A stretch of DNA of 64,000 nt from Paulownia fortunei. Its lineage: Eukaryota > Streptophyta > Magnoliopsida > Lamiales > Paulowniaceae. A program made the translations under genes and the position numbers. Positions 49,327 through 61,869 of the stretch are shown here, piece after piece (positions within the stretch are counted from its first letter, which is position 1; each line of letters begins with the position of its first letter). The stretch lies in the NCBI GenBank assembly GCA_019321725.1, contig CM033112.1:23280509-23344508 (forward strand), written 5' to 3'. The notes below the pieces were generated by a model, which made no database searches, was not told where the DNA came from, and saw only the letters and a list, made by a program, of their open reading frames with translations.

Positions 49327-50449
49327 CTGATGCATACTGCCATAACCAACTTTATGAACAACTGCATGAACAATCCAAAGTGGCTAAAATGAGTACTGTA
49401 ATTTGCATCATACTTTTCCTTACCTTGGGTTCGTACATATTAACTGACATGTAAATTTATCATTACGATCAGAAATCTACAAAATGGTAAAGCGAATTAT
49501 CGTAAATGCATGCACAAAATTGGTTCCCTCAAGCGAGTGAAGTTCCAACTACATTTTTATCTCAAATAATCAGAAATCTTGGCTCCAGATAACTAAGTAC
49601 AAGCTAACCTCTAACCCCGCGCATTCTATATCAAGAACAATCAACAAAACTTATATCCCAGAGGATATGGCCACTGGATTATTCTTTCAGGCTAAACAAC
49701 CAGAAACAGGCAGCTTATCTAAAACCATTGATGACCACAACACACTAACAACATTCGAGAATAAAAACTAACTCTTAACAAAATTCTGGGTAGTGGTTTC
49801 ACAGCAATCTAATCATGATAAATAAATTACTCAGTAAGTCTTTATCTCAATAAGTCTCAAGTCTTGTTATTGGTCGAACCATTCCAATGTAGTGAATACA
49901 GGCACAAAGAAAGAAAATGGTTACTAACAATCACTAGTTACTGAGGTTAAAATTTAAAAAGGCAAGATCAAAGTTCGTGAAAAGCCCCATAAAGTAAAAA
50001 GCTGCCATGAACTCAGATATTCATGTACAAAAGGTGCTTCCTTCTCAGAACAAGCTTGCATTACCACCTCAAATCATCATTTAATTCAGAACCTATACGT
50101 ATTATTATTAAAGCAGTTATGCCAAAGACTTGATGAAAATCTTCATAATTTGTTTATAAAATAAAAATGCAAACGTTAGTAACTAGTTAATGTATAAATA
50201 GATAAAATGTGTATATGACCATGACGCAACCATATTTTTCTGAGACGTTAAATCAATTTGTTTCTTAATCAAATATCTCTATTTTCCAACATGCTTAATC
50301 TGTTGCATCCTCAAAAAAATAAAATAAAACTAGTCCTTGTAACAGATTTTGCCAGTGATCTTGAAAGATGAAATGCAATTGTGAGCCAGAAAACCGCAAA
50401 ACATGTTAGCAAGACCGAAACATCTCATCAACTGCAAATGGACGCAGCA
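49327..50449. other. Convergent 3' interval between KAS II and SEC22
   Basis: Both neighbours end into this 1.1 kb. It holds their 3' UTRs and AT-rich sequence; no further gene is supported. Confidence 0.6.
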
Positions 50450-52615
50450 TCACCAGATCTTCTTTCTGACCCAAAAGAGCAGGAAAACAACTCCTAGAAC
50501 AACAGCAACAGGGGCCCATTTCCGAATCAAAGCCTACAGTGAACAATTAATGAATCACTTATAAGCGTCTGACAATTTAGAATACTGAATCATCTTTTTA
50601 ATGGCTGCAGGAAACTGAACTATGCAATTTTCAGGTGGTAATGAAGAAGAAATTTACTACTGTAATCAAAATCGGCCAACATGTTGGTTTTCTCAAAACA
50701 ACAATTTAGACACTCACAATAAGAACTCAAAAATTGCTATTGAATATGTAAAGCTCCTCAATTTTGAGTATAAAAAACCAAGGTTTAATATCGGAAACTC
50801 AAAAATTGGTGTTGAATATGATTACTTGTTTAAAGTAGGTTTGAAAAGGAATTATCCCAAAATTACTTTTACGTGCCAGCTAAACAGAAAGAATCTTATA
50901 TACAAATATGTATCACTGTAAAAGCCCATATCAGTTGACCCAGTAAAACAGAACCTCTGGCAACAAGAAAACAATCAAACTAACCTGGCGGTTCAGATCT
51001 TTTGCTTTCTCAGCATATATGCGGGATTCAGATGTCAAGCGACTGGACATCTGACTGACCTCTGAAAAGGTTGATATTAGAATAATATAGCTATCAGATA
51101 TGCAGGGGAAAAGCAAATCATAACATATAAGTGATGCACAAAAGAGTCCCCAAAATTCAAAGAAAGAAACAAACAACATTCTGCTGAGAACTAGAAAGAT
51201 AAAAACGCTCCAACTAGAAATTTCCATCTTGCAAAATGTTATCTCAAAAATCATGCCCATCAAAGACAAACAAGTCGTGAAGCCAAGTTATTAATCACTC
51301 CAACATTATTTTATCTAAAAAATTCCAACATAGATCTCAACAATACGAGAAATTTGAAGATGAAATCACTTACGGTCCAACTTTTCACCAACACCAAGAA
51401 CTTCTTGTACATTGCGAGTCATTATCTGGTGAACTTCATATAGTTCATCATTCAATTTTGCAATATTCCGTTGAGTTCTTGTATCCTGGTACAATTTCTT
51501 TGTCTTCTGTATGAATGTATCTAGCAAATGCAAGAGAAGCCAGTGATCAGAAACAAAAAATACTTCTTACTTTGACAAATATGAGAAGAAACAGTACAAA
51601 GATTTCTTATATATACCTCTAAGAGAAACAAAGGCTATAACTTACCAAATTTGATAAAAGCATAAGGTCTTGCAGCAGTTTCAATCTGATTCCCATATGC
51701 ACGCTCAAATTCACTCTTGAGGTCTTCCAGATATTGAAAAGAAAGCTTCTTAGGATATGAACGATCACACATTGTCAAATAGCACACACGCCCTTCAATA
51801 ATATAACTAGGCACCCAAGTTAAGGTCGTAACTTTCTAGTGAAGAGGGAAGAAAAGAATAAAACTAATACGAACTGAAGTTTTAAACACATGTTCCAAGT
51901 CTAACTCAAATTTCCTAAAAGCATGTTATATGCAGCTGTGGGAATTCACAGGCTACCATCGCATCATGGCAACAAGTTTCAGGAAAGCAAAAGATGGCTA
52001 CCGTATGGGCAGAAGAGAGCTTTGTTGAATAGCTGCTAATGTGAAATCGCCAAAAGCCCATAAGTGCGTTCAATTTTGCTACTGATTATATCCAACTGAT
52101 GGGTAAAAGTACAGCAAATATGCATTCCCATAATTTTCAATAACTTATGGAGTACTAGCAAGCCTCTAAATTAGACGGACAAAGAAGCAGCTAGGGAATG
52201 ATTTTCCTCCAAAAAAAAGTGTTAAATGCAATAGTTACATGGTCAGGACACTACTGAAATTTTTTTTTTTCTAAATACAAAGGACCAAAAAGAAATCTAG
52301 GTGTGTCTCTGATACAACATTTTGGCAAGGCATTGCAGTGGAAACTGGCCCTCAGTGTAAGCTCCCGTACATGTAAACAGGCAAAGAGAAAATTATAAAA
52401 GCTTAACTAAAACATGCAAAAGGATACTGGAATATATATGGCCCTGTTTCAATTGACATTCTTGAAGGCTCATTCTGGCCCCTTGAGAGGTTTTTGAACA
52501 AAGACTTAACCTGCTGTTTGTAAAAGTCAGCATCTGGCACATCACGTCCATCATCCAGTCCCTCTGCTAACGGAAGGCCATCAGTAACACGAGCAATCAT
52601 AGTCAATTTCACCAT
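50450..52615 (-). CDS. SEC22: SEC22 vesicle-trafficking SNARE
   Basis: Five coding exons on the minus strand: 52428-52615, 51646-51806, 51374-51520, 50985-51061, 50450-50533; 218 residues, phases close. SEC22 is the R-SNARE of ER-Golgi transport and is tail-anchored in the membrane facing the cytosol. Seen: start MVKLTMIARVTDGLPLAEGL and an N-terminal longin domain (about 1-125; GRVCYLTMCDRSYPKKL), a SNARE coiled coil (about 130-190; IAKLNDELYEVHQIMTRNVQ), and a C-terminal membrane span (about 197-213; VAVVLGVVFLLFWV) ending RKKIW. Where animal and yeast SEC22 have the zero-layer Arg, it reads VLGVGEKL; I recall the same in other plant SEC22 proteins. A 5' UTR intron probably lies upstream, with acceptor TCTTACAG just before GTGTGAGCTC at about 52636. 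Confidence 0.93.
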
Positions 52616-55600
52616 CTTTATTTCTCGAGCTCACACCTGTAAGATATTTAGTAAAATTAATTAGTCTACAAAAAGAAACCTGAACTTTTTAAACATTTAT
52701 GTAACTCTATGCATAGATTCTGCCACTTTTTCAAGAAGAACAATGAGATGAGATTGTAGAGAGAACTAAAACTGCATTCCAATATGGAGGTTGTCATTCT
52801 CATATCCCAAGCACGTAAACATTGATATTAAAGTTTAGGAGCATGTCAGACTTAAGAATACTATGCCAACTATGAAAATTGGAAGTGAGAACTTAAGTAT
52901 TTTTTATGTAAATAGCTTACGAAACACCAAGTGTGCATAATTCATGTGGCGATCAAACAATTAATTACTAGATTTAGCACATTACATCGCCAAAATTAAG
53001 TTCATTGAACCAACCGCAAGAGGCATTTTCAAGAAAACCTGCCTCACCTGAGGCCATGAGGATCCGGTAAAGACATGGGAAGGACCACAACCTCTGCTTA
53101 CATTAGGGCTACGCTACAAATGCAACTGAATTGCAAATATAATGATATTCTTATGGTTTATGCTCTTGCAAGCACAACGAAGCCCACATCTAAAGCACAT
53201 TCTTATTGGACAGGTGTAATTCATATTGACAAGGTTAATATAATGTATGTGTGCGACATTCTAAGAAGGAACATAAACAATTATCTGGTATTTCTTCTTT
53301 TGTCGTCATCCTGTGCAGGTGCAGATGGCGGCAGGAGCAGATGGCGCAAGAGGTATTTGGAATTCAATTTACACACTTCAAGAGAGTAGGCTACGTCAAA
53401 ATATAAGAAAATGCTAAAGAATATATATTTATTCATTTGGTTTTACAGGAAAACTGGAAGGAAATGCTAGTACAAATATATAAGCATGAGAGGCATTTAT
53501 TAATTAACACACGAACTTCATTTATTTTCTTCATAATACTCAACCACATTCCAAAAGCTCTTAAAATCTGGATATTTATTTAGTCTGAAGGGAAAATGCG
53601 AGAAAATCCTACTGTCATTGATTTTGCCTTACCGTTTCACTTTCCTCAATCTTGATTCCAAATGGAGGTTCATTAAAATACAATCATAAGCAATCGCAAA
53701 GGCCTAATTAACTCTTCCAGCATTTTCACCAATAGTTCACCTTGCGCAAGACACATCAATTAAGCTCAAATCCACCATGCACTCACACAAACAAAACTAG
53801 TAACCAGCTCCAACATCTAAAAACTAATTCCGCACATTTTCAAAAAATTACAAAAATAAAAGATTAAGAACCTAAAAAAAGTTAATCACACACATAAAAT
53901 GAAATTCAGAAACATAAATAAACCCAAAAAATAACATAATCAGATACCCGTGACATGCGTATGTGAGCCCGCTCTTTATGCGTTTGGGAATCCCGATCTT
54001 CAACAAGGTTCAACAATTTATGCTTGTTGCCTCTAGAATAGATCCTCGGCTTGAAATTTAAACGATCTGACTGAATGATCAGGATAATAATCGGAATTTA
54101 CGAGATTTGATTTGGGGAAATGGACAATGAATAACAGAAATAGGGTTTTCGAAAAAAATTGACTGAAATCGTAGATGGCCAGTGCTTTTATTGGCTTTAC
54201 TAATTTTCAATTTTCATGGCGACAGGAAAATGAATTTTCGTTGCCAGTAATTGTACAAAATAGGGACTGTGCACCTCGCTGTACCCAGCTATTACTCCAC
54301 TTTATTTGTGATTTATTTATGAAAAGTACTATTTTATTAACATGAAAAATTATTGAGGGAAACTAATTTTTTATTAACATGAGAAATTATTGAGCAAGTA
54401 TTAAATAATTTATGTCCACTCAAATTGAAAACTAATTTTGTTATTATCAATATTTTTGCCATCTTGATAATTTTGATTATCATGAATTCGAACCCAAAAA
54501 TTATAAGCATTAAAATAATTGAATGGAAGCATTTTATCAATTAATACTTTATAAAAATTATCCTAAAATAATTTTGAATTTGAAATGTATGAAACATTTA
54601 ATCTTTAAAAAAAATTCTCATAAAAGGGTCAAGCAAATTACTGCAACTTCTTGTACATTTTTGTATTTCAAAATAACTTACCTAGTCAATTAGTTTTTTT
54701 ATGAATGAAAAAAGCAAAAGTTAAAGGAGCGATGAAAATAAATTAAAAATATAATAAGCGATTAAAAATTATTCTTGTGAAGTAATAAAATTTGCACGTA
54801 TTAGGACTGTTACATGAATACTATATTCAAACTAGTCTAATTATTCATTAATTCACCATGAAAATCATCTTTGCTAAACAAATTCTACATGCAGCACCAA
54901 AAAAATATATGATTGAATAATTATATTATTTTCTTATATATGAAAGTTGAGTTTAAGAAAAGGAAATTTAGTAAACTAAAATCCATATGCCCTTACACTT
55001 AATGTGATATTTTATAATTATTTTTTTAATAAATTAATGTGTGCTATTTAATTTTTTGTATAGATATTATGAATATTACTTACCGACTTACTCTAATTTC
55101 ATACTTTTACACAAATTATTATCGTTGCTTCACTTTTCTATACAATTAACTAGAAATTGCATGATAATTTTTTCAATACTAGCGATATACACATTTTTAT
55201 CTTATATTTATTCGTATGGCATTATTTTTCTAACAATAGCATTATGAGAAAAATACAAGTTTATCTTATACAATTGATATATTGAATTTTTTGTTTATTT
55301 TATGGGACCTAATTATATTTTATAATTAAATTATGGACCCCACTAACTATTCTCCTCAATAATTAGCGCCAAACAGGACATAGCAAAGTCGCATTTTTAA
55401 TCTTTTGGATTTCACAAAATCATAATATTGCGGGAGAAGATCCTACCCGCTCCCGGGCCCGATGGTTGGAATTCAAAAGCTTTTCAAACAACGAAGAAAC
55501 TTTTGAGTTATGGGGTCCGTGCTGTGCTGAATTCGCACGCCTTTCCAATTCCCCAAATAGTGATTATATATATAATAATCACTTTTTTTCACTATTTTCA

Positions 55601-55698
55601 ATTTCCCAATTTCATCGCTTTTTTTCAATCTCTATTAATCAGATCTCTGCATATACAACCCTAAAACTTTACCATCTTTCGTCGTTTCAGCATACGCA
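52616..55698. other. SEC22 5' UTR intron, divergent promoters, AT-rich spacer
   Basis: An acceptor-like TCTTACAG near 52637-52644 and a donor-like ACGGGTATCTG near 53941-53950 (minus strand) suggest a 1.3-kb leader intron; transcription would begin near 54060-54180. From 54300 to 55400 the DNA is strongly AT-rich and empty of gene signals. TATATATATAAT at about 55565 is a possible TATA region for the next gene. Confidence 0.45.
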
Positions 55699-58694
55699 AT
55701 GAACCGTGGCAGAGGCGGCAATCGTGGCGGAAGGCACTACGTCTCCGGAGGGCGATGGCCACGATATGTGGGTCGTTACGTCGTTCGTCGCAGCCCTGTA
55801 ATATTATCAACCACCCCCTTACGATTCGTTACTATCTTTTTTGCCCATTTTCTTTAGTATGTTGTGCTTTTTTTTTCGTTGCGATTGTACGCTGTGCTTG
55901 ATTTTTGGTTGAAACATGGATTTTTGAAGCCATTTTTGGTGTACTGTTTGAACATTCTACTTGAGAAAAAAAATTTAATAGTGATAGATGACGGTAACTT
56001 TATCACTCCACAAGTTCTTAGGTGAAAAGTTACATAAATCAATAATTATGCATGGAGACTTTTTCAATTGATTATAAAATGTTAGAAGCATTCAAGTCTG
56101 GAGAAAGCAAGGAATAGGTATCTGGTTCAGCAAATGGCCCTATTACATTTAGAACAAGATTTTATGACTGTTAATTTAGAATGTCTTGCATCGAGGAAAT
56201 AAAATTGCTTATGTGGCAATATTTAGATCTTTTTATTTCGAACTTAAGAAATTCCACATCACAAGTAAAAGATTATTTTGAATTTTATATACTCTGCTCT
56301 TGTTTCTATGACACTGGGACATGGCTCGAGTAAAACCCCCGTGCATCGTGACCATCTAAGGAGTCTGATCAATCAAGCGAATGGAAAAGGGCAATTTAAT
56401 AATAAAATATTGAAAGAGCAATTCATTGAAAATTTTAAAAGTGAATTGTAAATTAAAAGTGAGGACTCATGAATACCATCCTGCATGAGATTTACAGTGG
56501 GCTCAGTCATGTGGAGGAGGGTCTTTCACATGCCAAAGAAAGGACACGTGGTACCAGAAGCTTGGGAATGAGAGTGAGGATATAGGAACTGAAGGAAGTC
56601 CCCTGAGATTGGGATAGAAGTAAGGGTAAACTAGTGGACAAGTGGCAAAAGGTTATAATATTACTTTACATCGTTGCCTGCATACATTCTCAACCATTAT
56701 AATATGTATTAGAGACCATTTTACATGCCTATTGTGCTATGGTTTATAGCTTATGAATATTTCCAGGTCTTGGGCACTATGTTGTATGATTAATTGGGGA
56801 ATTTTTAGTAACATTACCTGTTGCAAATTTTCAGGCTGTAGCTCATTCGGATGATGCGACATTGGGAAGTGGATCTTCCAAAATTGGAAGAAGAAATTCA
56901 GAAATAGCATCGGCCGATGGTGTAACAAAGAAATTCAATGGTATGTCATCATCAGATTATCCATATGGTCCTAATTCTGTACCCCATGTAGTTGGAAACG
57001 TATCACCAAATGATGGAAATACCAAACTAGTAGAGAATGTTCCCGAAGCAGAAGGCCGGACACAAGAACCTTTGGATTTACCATCTGCTGTTGGTCCATG
57101 TCATGATAATGATTTTGCCTCGTTATCAACCCACTCTGAATTGAACACAAGGGCTATTCAGATGATTCAATCACGGGATCAAGATGAAGAAAATCGTAGT
57201 GCATCATACTTCAACTACAAAGCTCTTGTTGATTCAACACATAACAAAAAGGAGCCTTCTCAGACTGTGGACTCTGGTTTTCAAGATGATCAATTCCCTC
57301 GGGAAGTTCGAAGTGGGAAGAGTACTTCTGAGGGAACTAGTGGGAAAGTTGACTTTGAGAATTCTGAATTCCAACACAACGGATTTTCTTTTGATATTTG
57401 TGAGGAGAGAAATAGGAACATTGTGAAGCTGAAATCCTCTCTGCTTGTTAAGAACAGAGCAATGAGGAATGAAATGAAGCTTCGTGTGCAAGGAGAAAAC
57501 ATACAGATTTTAAGGCCTGGCATGATTCTTCTAAAGGGTTATATTTCCTTAACGGATCAGGTGACATATCATATATACCTCATCTTTATACTGATAGGCA
57601 TGTGTTTGTATTGTTTCAACCCCCAACAAAAAAAGAAAGAAAGAAAGAAAGAAAAAGGAAATAAACTCTTTGAATATATTGTCCATTTTTTGTTTTTTGT
57701 AGAAATTACATGAAAGATTATTTTTAATAAGTGGACTTTTTGTAGCATTACTTCTTGCTATTTTGTTTTGTCTACCTCTCAGCCTTGTGTCTATTTAGGT
57801 CAAATTGATAAAGTCATGCCGAGATCTTGGTCGGGGGTCTGGAGGTTTTTACCAACCTGGTTACCGTGATGGATCACAGTTACACTTGAAGATGATGTGC
57901 CTTGGTAAAAATTGGGATCCTGAGACAAGCAAGTATGGTGATAAAAGGCCCATTGATGGAGCCAAACCTCCCCCTATTCCTGATGAGTTTCAGCAGTTGG
58001 TTGAAGGAGCAATTAAGAAGTGTCATGATTATTTGGAGTCACATTCTAAAGTAAGTAATGCAAGAGATATTCTTCCTCCAGTGTCTCCAAACATCTGCAT
58101 CATCAACTTTTACACAAAGACTGGCAGGCTTGGTCTTCATCAGGTTTGTATAATTAATATCTGTTATTAAAGATCTGGCCTTCCTGTCCAATGCAATGGA
58201 CTTTGTTGTTACATTTTTTGAACAGTTACGATTGTTGCAGTGTATTTCTTTATCTCTGTGTTTACTTTTTTTATCTAGCCACTATAAATAGATGCTTAGG
58301 TACTGATGCTCTGAATGAATTTAAATCATTCTATGTGAACTCAACTGCTTAGTTCTTTAGCTGAAACTCAAGACAGCTTACTTCTTAGCTTATGTTCACT
58401 ATTACTGTTCCGATGCAGGATAAAGATGAAAGTCAAGAAAGTATACGCAAAAAACTTCCTGTTGTTTCTTTCTCTCTTGGTGACTCTGCTGAATTTCTTT
58501 TTGGGGAGCAGAGGGACATTGACAAGGCAGATAAAGTTGTATTAGGATCAGGGGATGTGTTAGTTTTTGGTGGTGAATCTAGGCTTATATTTCATGGAGT
58601 TAGCAACATTGTTCCGGACACTGCTCCTAAGGCTCTTTTGGAGGAAACAGATCTTAGACCTGGCCGAGTGAATCTCACTTTCAGAAAGTATTGA
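55699..58694 (+). CDS. ALKBH1-type 2-oxoglutarate/Fe(II) dioxygenase with RGG N-terminus
   Basis: Four exons: 55699-55797, 56835-57560, 57799-58143, 58419-58694; 481 residues, all phase 0. AlkB homologues remove methyl groups from DNA or RNA bases by oxidation; plant ALKBH1 members have been linked to nucleic-acid demethylation. The catalytic domain (from about 255) shows PGMILLKGYISL, GRGSGGFYQPGYRDGSQL, ICIINFYTKTGRLGLHQDKD (iron ligands His389 and Asp391), RLIFHGV (His449) and RPGRVNLTFRKY (Arg473/Arg479, 2-oxoglutarate side), so all key residues are present. Exon 1 alone encodes a separate Arg/Gly-rich tip, MNRGRGGNRGGR..., an RGG-like RNA-binding element; exon 2 is a low-complexity Ser/Asn/Asp-rich linker of about 200 residues. 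Matches the ALKBH1B/C/D branch of Arabidopsis as I recall it. Substrate not determinable here. Confidence 0.88.
57626..57660 (+). repeat. GAAA microsatellite in ALKBH1-type intron 2
   Basis: About five AAAG units followed by AAAAAGGAAA lie in the 238-bp second intron, downstream of its donor at 57561. Confidence 0.8.
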
Positions 58695-60010
58695 AGTTTA
58701 CGTTGTGGTATATTGTTCCATTGGTTATAAATTTATCTGCATCTTTGCTGTGTCCATCCTCCATATATGCTGCTGTTTGAGTTAGTACAGAAGATAAAAG
58801 ATGTGAGAATATTCTAGTGTATGCCTAGTGATAGTAGGTAGATATCAACAAAGGGTATAGTTTTGCAATCCTCTTTTAAGATCTTATAATTTTCCTGAAG
58901 CACTTAAATCTTGCTAAGTTTTGAATGGTGAATATCTGGCTTGTTCTTTTGTTTTTTATGTTTGATCCCTTCTGATATATCTGAATGGATTAATTTCAGT
59001 TTGTTCAATTAGACATTTGCACATGTACTCTGGCTTCTATATTTGCCTAAGATAAGGGGATAATACAAATTCATTTTGATTGGCTTTATATAATTGGAAT
59101 AAATTTGCATGATCATGGACAACAAGATATAACAAAAGCGACTATACACAATAGAATTTCCTGCAAGACTACTTCTCATCATGACTCTTTCCTGCTTTGG
59201 ATTCAGTGTCTTCTGCTCAAACCCTACCTGGTGGTGGAGTTTTTGGTGTTTAGGTAAAGATATATCTGTCGTTAATTTATTTGCAAGACCACATTTTCCT
59301 TCAATGTAATCTCAGAAATTTATTGACATTGCTAAATTTATTTGCAAGACCGCATTTTCCTTTATTGTAATCTCAGAAATTTGTTGACATTGTTAGGTAG
59401 AAGAACTTCAACTATAAGCTATGAGGATGAAAACAAGGGGGCCGGGGGGTGTTTAAGAGTTATATGAGGATATAGGCTTCTATTGCGCATTGAGTTCTTA
59501 CCATGAGAAAATAGCTTAAAAAATGTAAGCTGATTATTAAAGATTTCAAGTCTTCCCCAGTAGGGAATTGGGGGATGGTCCCAAATCCATATATAGCTAT
59601 TTCGCCAAAAAGAAAAATTCTATTTCAATTATATATTGATCCCATGTTTCTCGCAAAGAATCCAAGAAGACAAACAAATAAATATTAAACAGAACAGAGT
59701 CTTTGGACGCTTGAGATGAGATTTATGTGTTTTAACCCGTGCTGTCTGCTAGCGTGGAATAGGTGCTGAGAGTATAGTTATTTGTTCATTCGCTAACATC
59801 ATTAACCAGATTGAGATTTGAAAGAAAATAAAATTAATGACTCATATTGAATCAGAGAACAGTAAAAAGAAGTCCAAAAAGGACATAAAGCCATCACCAC
59901 GAAGCGACATCCTAGAGGTTGAAATTTCCTTGTTTCAGACATCTTGTTTGAAATCGAAAGCCCCAAATTTATTATGTGCCCGGCAATTATTTGCACGAAC
60001 GCAGATATTG
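58695..60010. other. Intergenic region between ALKBH1-type and phylloplanin-like genes
   Basis: It has the ALKBH 3' UTR, a 61-bp tandem repeat (separate entry) and the phylloplanin-like 3' UTR at the right end. No gene is supported. Confidence 0.55.
59275..59396. repeat. 61-bp tandem duplication
   Basis: Two adjacent units share ATTTATTTGCAAGACCRCAT, TTTTCCTT, ATTGTAATCTCAGAAATTTR and TTGACATTG with the same 61-bp spacing. Only a few bases differ, so the duplication is fairly recent. Confidence 0.9.
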
Positions 60011-60463
60011 TCAATTGGTAAGAAGATAGCTGACAGCCCCTGGAACCAAAACAAGAACCTTTCCAACCAAGGCGTCAATTGTGGCAAGCACAACAACAGG
60101 GATCCTAAGAACACCCGTCGGGACGTTAAAAACGCATGAGTTGGGCGGTATGGTGACATTGAGATAACAATTTCCCCCGTCGAGCAAAATAGCATCTGCT
60201 GACGATATGAGAAAAGTATAAAGTCCAGCAGTGTTAGTTTGAGTTGATTTGATCACTGCTGGCAGGGACGTGCCCCCGGCTCCACAAACGAGATCCACTT
60301 TTGCTTGTGGGATCACGTTGTAGGTTCCAGCCATGGCCACCGAAGTATTGGTGCAGGTGATGACACCTCCTAGAATTCCACCACCGAGCAGGGCGGCATT
60401 TGCCAGTGTCGCGGTGGCGGAAATGGAGAAGAGAGTTATGAGAAGCATCCATGGGAAGGCCAT
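60011..60463 (-). CDS. Phylloplanin-like secreted protein (Ole e 1-like fold)
   Basis: A single-exon minus-strand gene for 150 residues. The longer open frame starts at 60604, but the ATG at 60463 begins a good signal peptide (MAFPWMLLITLFSISATATL, cleavage expected after ANA at about residue 23) and lies downstream of a TATA box, so it was chosen. The mature protein starts ALLGGGILGGVITC, typical of phylloplanins, and has four Cys, N-glycosylation sequons (NTS, NVT) and the conserved VTIPPNSC and GVLRIPVV blocks. Tobacco phylloplanin is secreted by short glandular trichomes to the leaf surface and inhibits oomycete spores; the relation to pollen Ole e 1 proteins is distant. An apoplastic or surface defence role is inferred by family. 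The upstream region carries one arm of a long inverted repeat. Confidence 0.82.
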   Translation of the reverse strand: MAFPWMLLITLFSISATATLANAALLGGGILGGVITCTNTSVAMAGTYNVIPQAKVDLVCGAGGTSLPAVIKSTQTNTAGLYTFLISSADAILLDGGNCYLNVTIPPNSCVFNVPTGVLRIPVVVLATIDALVGKVLVLVPGAVSYLLTN

Positions 60464-60534
60464 TCTCAAGCTTTTGATGAGTGTGTCAATGGTTCTTGGT
60501 TTTTTGTTCGACTCTTGAGCCTCATGAGCATGCA

Positions 60535-60542
60535 CATTTATA
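60535..60542 (-). promoter_or_regulatory. TATA box of the phylloplanin-like gene
   Basis: On the minus strand TATAAATG lies in the context CCCCTATAAATGTGC, about 75 bp upstream of the ATG at 60463. Transcription from near 60505 would give a short leader of about 40 nt and exclude the upstream in-frame ATGs. Confidence 0.65.
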
Positions 60543-60736
60543 GGGGAATAGTGAGGCATATGCCCATACCTTTGTTGGGAAGGTATAGTGGTGGACGTTA
60601 GCAAAAGAAGAAAATCTTCCTATGGACATGTTATTTAAGTTTAGAATAACATATCTTACAAAACAACTTGTTTCCGCTTTGAGATTTATATATATTGTTG
60701 ACAAGATTCAGAAGAATTTTTGCAACTGGTTAGTTA

Positions 60737-61044
60737 TCATACCCCACCTCCACTGGACCAAAACTCCACTTTCTTGAGGGAAAATTATGGAGCTAGCCAT
60801 TATGTATCATCTTGAGCATCTTTCCAATTATCCATTACTCCTCTCTGATCCAGCTACAGTGTCATGCACTTCATAAGTTCTTTCAATTTTAACAACACGC
60901 AGATAAACGATATACATCTAAGTGTAGTTAAGCCCTTGTATATTTGGTTAGTTACTACTAGTTTTTCTCGAGCATGTGACAGTGTGGAAACGATAAAATT
61001 TTGAAGGAATTAAAGAACTCGTCTTCAAACTTCAAGAGACAAAC
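60737..61044. repeat. Left arm of a long inverted repeat
   Basis: Read in reverse complement, this arm matches 61870-62670 (outside the inserted MITE) over most of its length: GGGGTATGAT, AAGAAAGTGGAGTTTTGGTCCA, ATCCAGCTACAGT/ACTGTAGCTGGATC, ATATTTGGTTAGTT and GAAGAACTCG all recur in the same order. The arms differ by scattered substitutions and small gaps. It sits 200-500 bp upstream of the phylloplanin-like transcription start. Confidence 0.85.
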
Positions 61045-61869
61045 AATAAATCTTCAAAAAATGAGAGCAGCTTTCCATATCCTACCCTATGATCTTGTCT
61101 TCAATTTTCTTGATTTTCTTGATACCATATTGAATGAGTTGGCAACGTTGCTAACTTAACCTAACCATACCACCCAACTCATGCATCTTTCATCCTCCCT
61201 CTGGTGTCCTCAGGCTCCCTGTTCTTGTACTCACACCGCTTGATACCATTTTAGGGGGAGTGCTCGTTTTCATACCCGGTGCTATGAGCTTTGTTCCCTT
61301 TGGAGAAAAAGGAGACTCATGAAAGTTCTCTCATCGAGAACCTAAGCAGAAGTTGGAAGATTAATCTTCTAAGTTCTTCTGAACTATGATATACAATGGT
61401 GTGCTTGTGTAATTGTAATGATGTTTTCTTTAATTACTTGGAATAAAATTTTGTTCTAAAGTATTCAAATGAACCTCTCATCGAGGTTCGTTGCACATGC
61501 AGAACTATCTATAAAATATTCAAACAGGTAAACTAGGAGCAGGGACTACCATTACTAATCAAATATCAACTTCTTTTTTCCAGCTGAGGTATGATATACA
61601 TCACTGTTTTTGTGTTACGGATCTATAATTGCGTATAATTAAAATCACGGTAGCAATTTAAATATTTTATTACTATTTTATATTATATATTGTATTCTAT
61701 ATCATACATGCACCTCATTTTCTTATATATAACTTGATATTAATCAAATACATGTACCGTGTATATGTAATATGTGATATAAAATTATAATAGAACATTT
61801 AAATGAACGATAATGACCTTTTCCGCCTAAGTGCATTTAACCAATGATTTTTCAGTAAACAAGGGGAGA
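61045..61869. other. Spacer of the inverted repeat
   Basis: About 825 bp between the arms. 61230-61420 contains CTTGATACCATTTTAGGGGGAGTG and a GAACCTCTCATCGAGGTTCG word (61469-61490) that forms a small hairpin, and CTCATCGAGAACC recurs at 61331. This may be a retroelement scrap, but I could not place it. No coding frame is supported. Confidence 0.4.

Noticed and set aside
53075..53389. 104-residue frame upstream of SEC22
   Set aside because: It lies within the probable SEC22 leader intron, on the opposite strand, with no recognisable motif.
60464..60604. N-terminal extension of the phylloplanin-like protein to an ATG at 60604
   Set aside because: It would span the TATA box and put 47 charged residues before a clear signal peptide; the ATG at 60463 fits much better.
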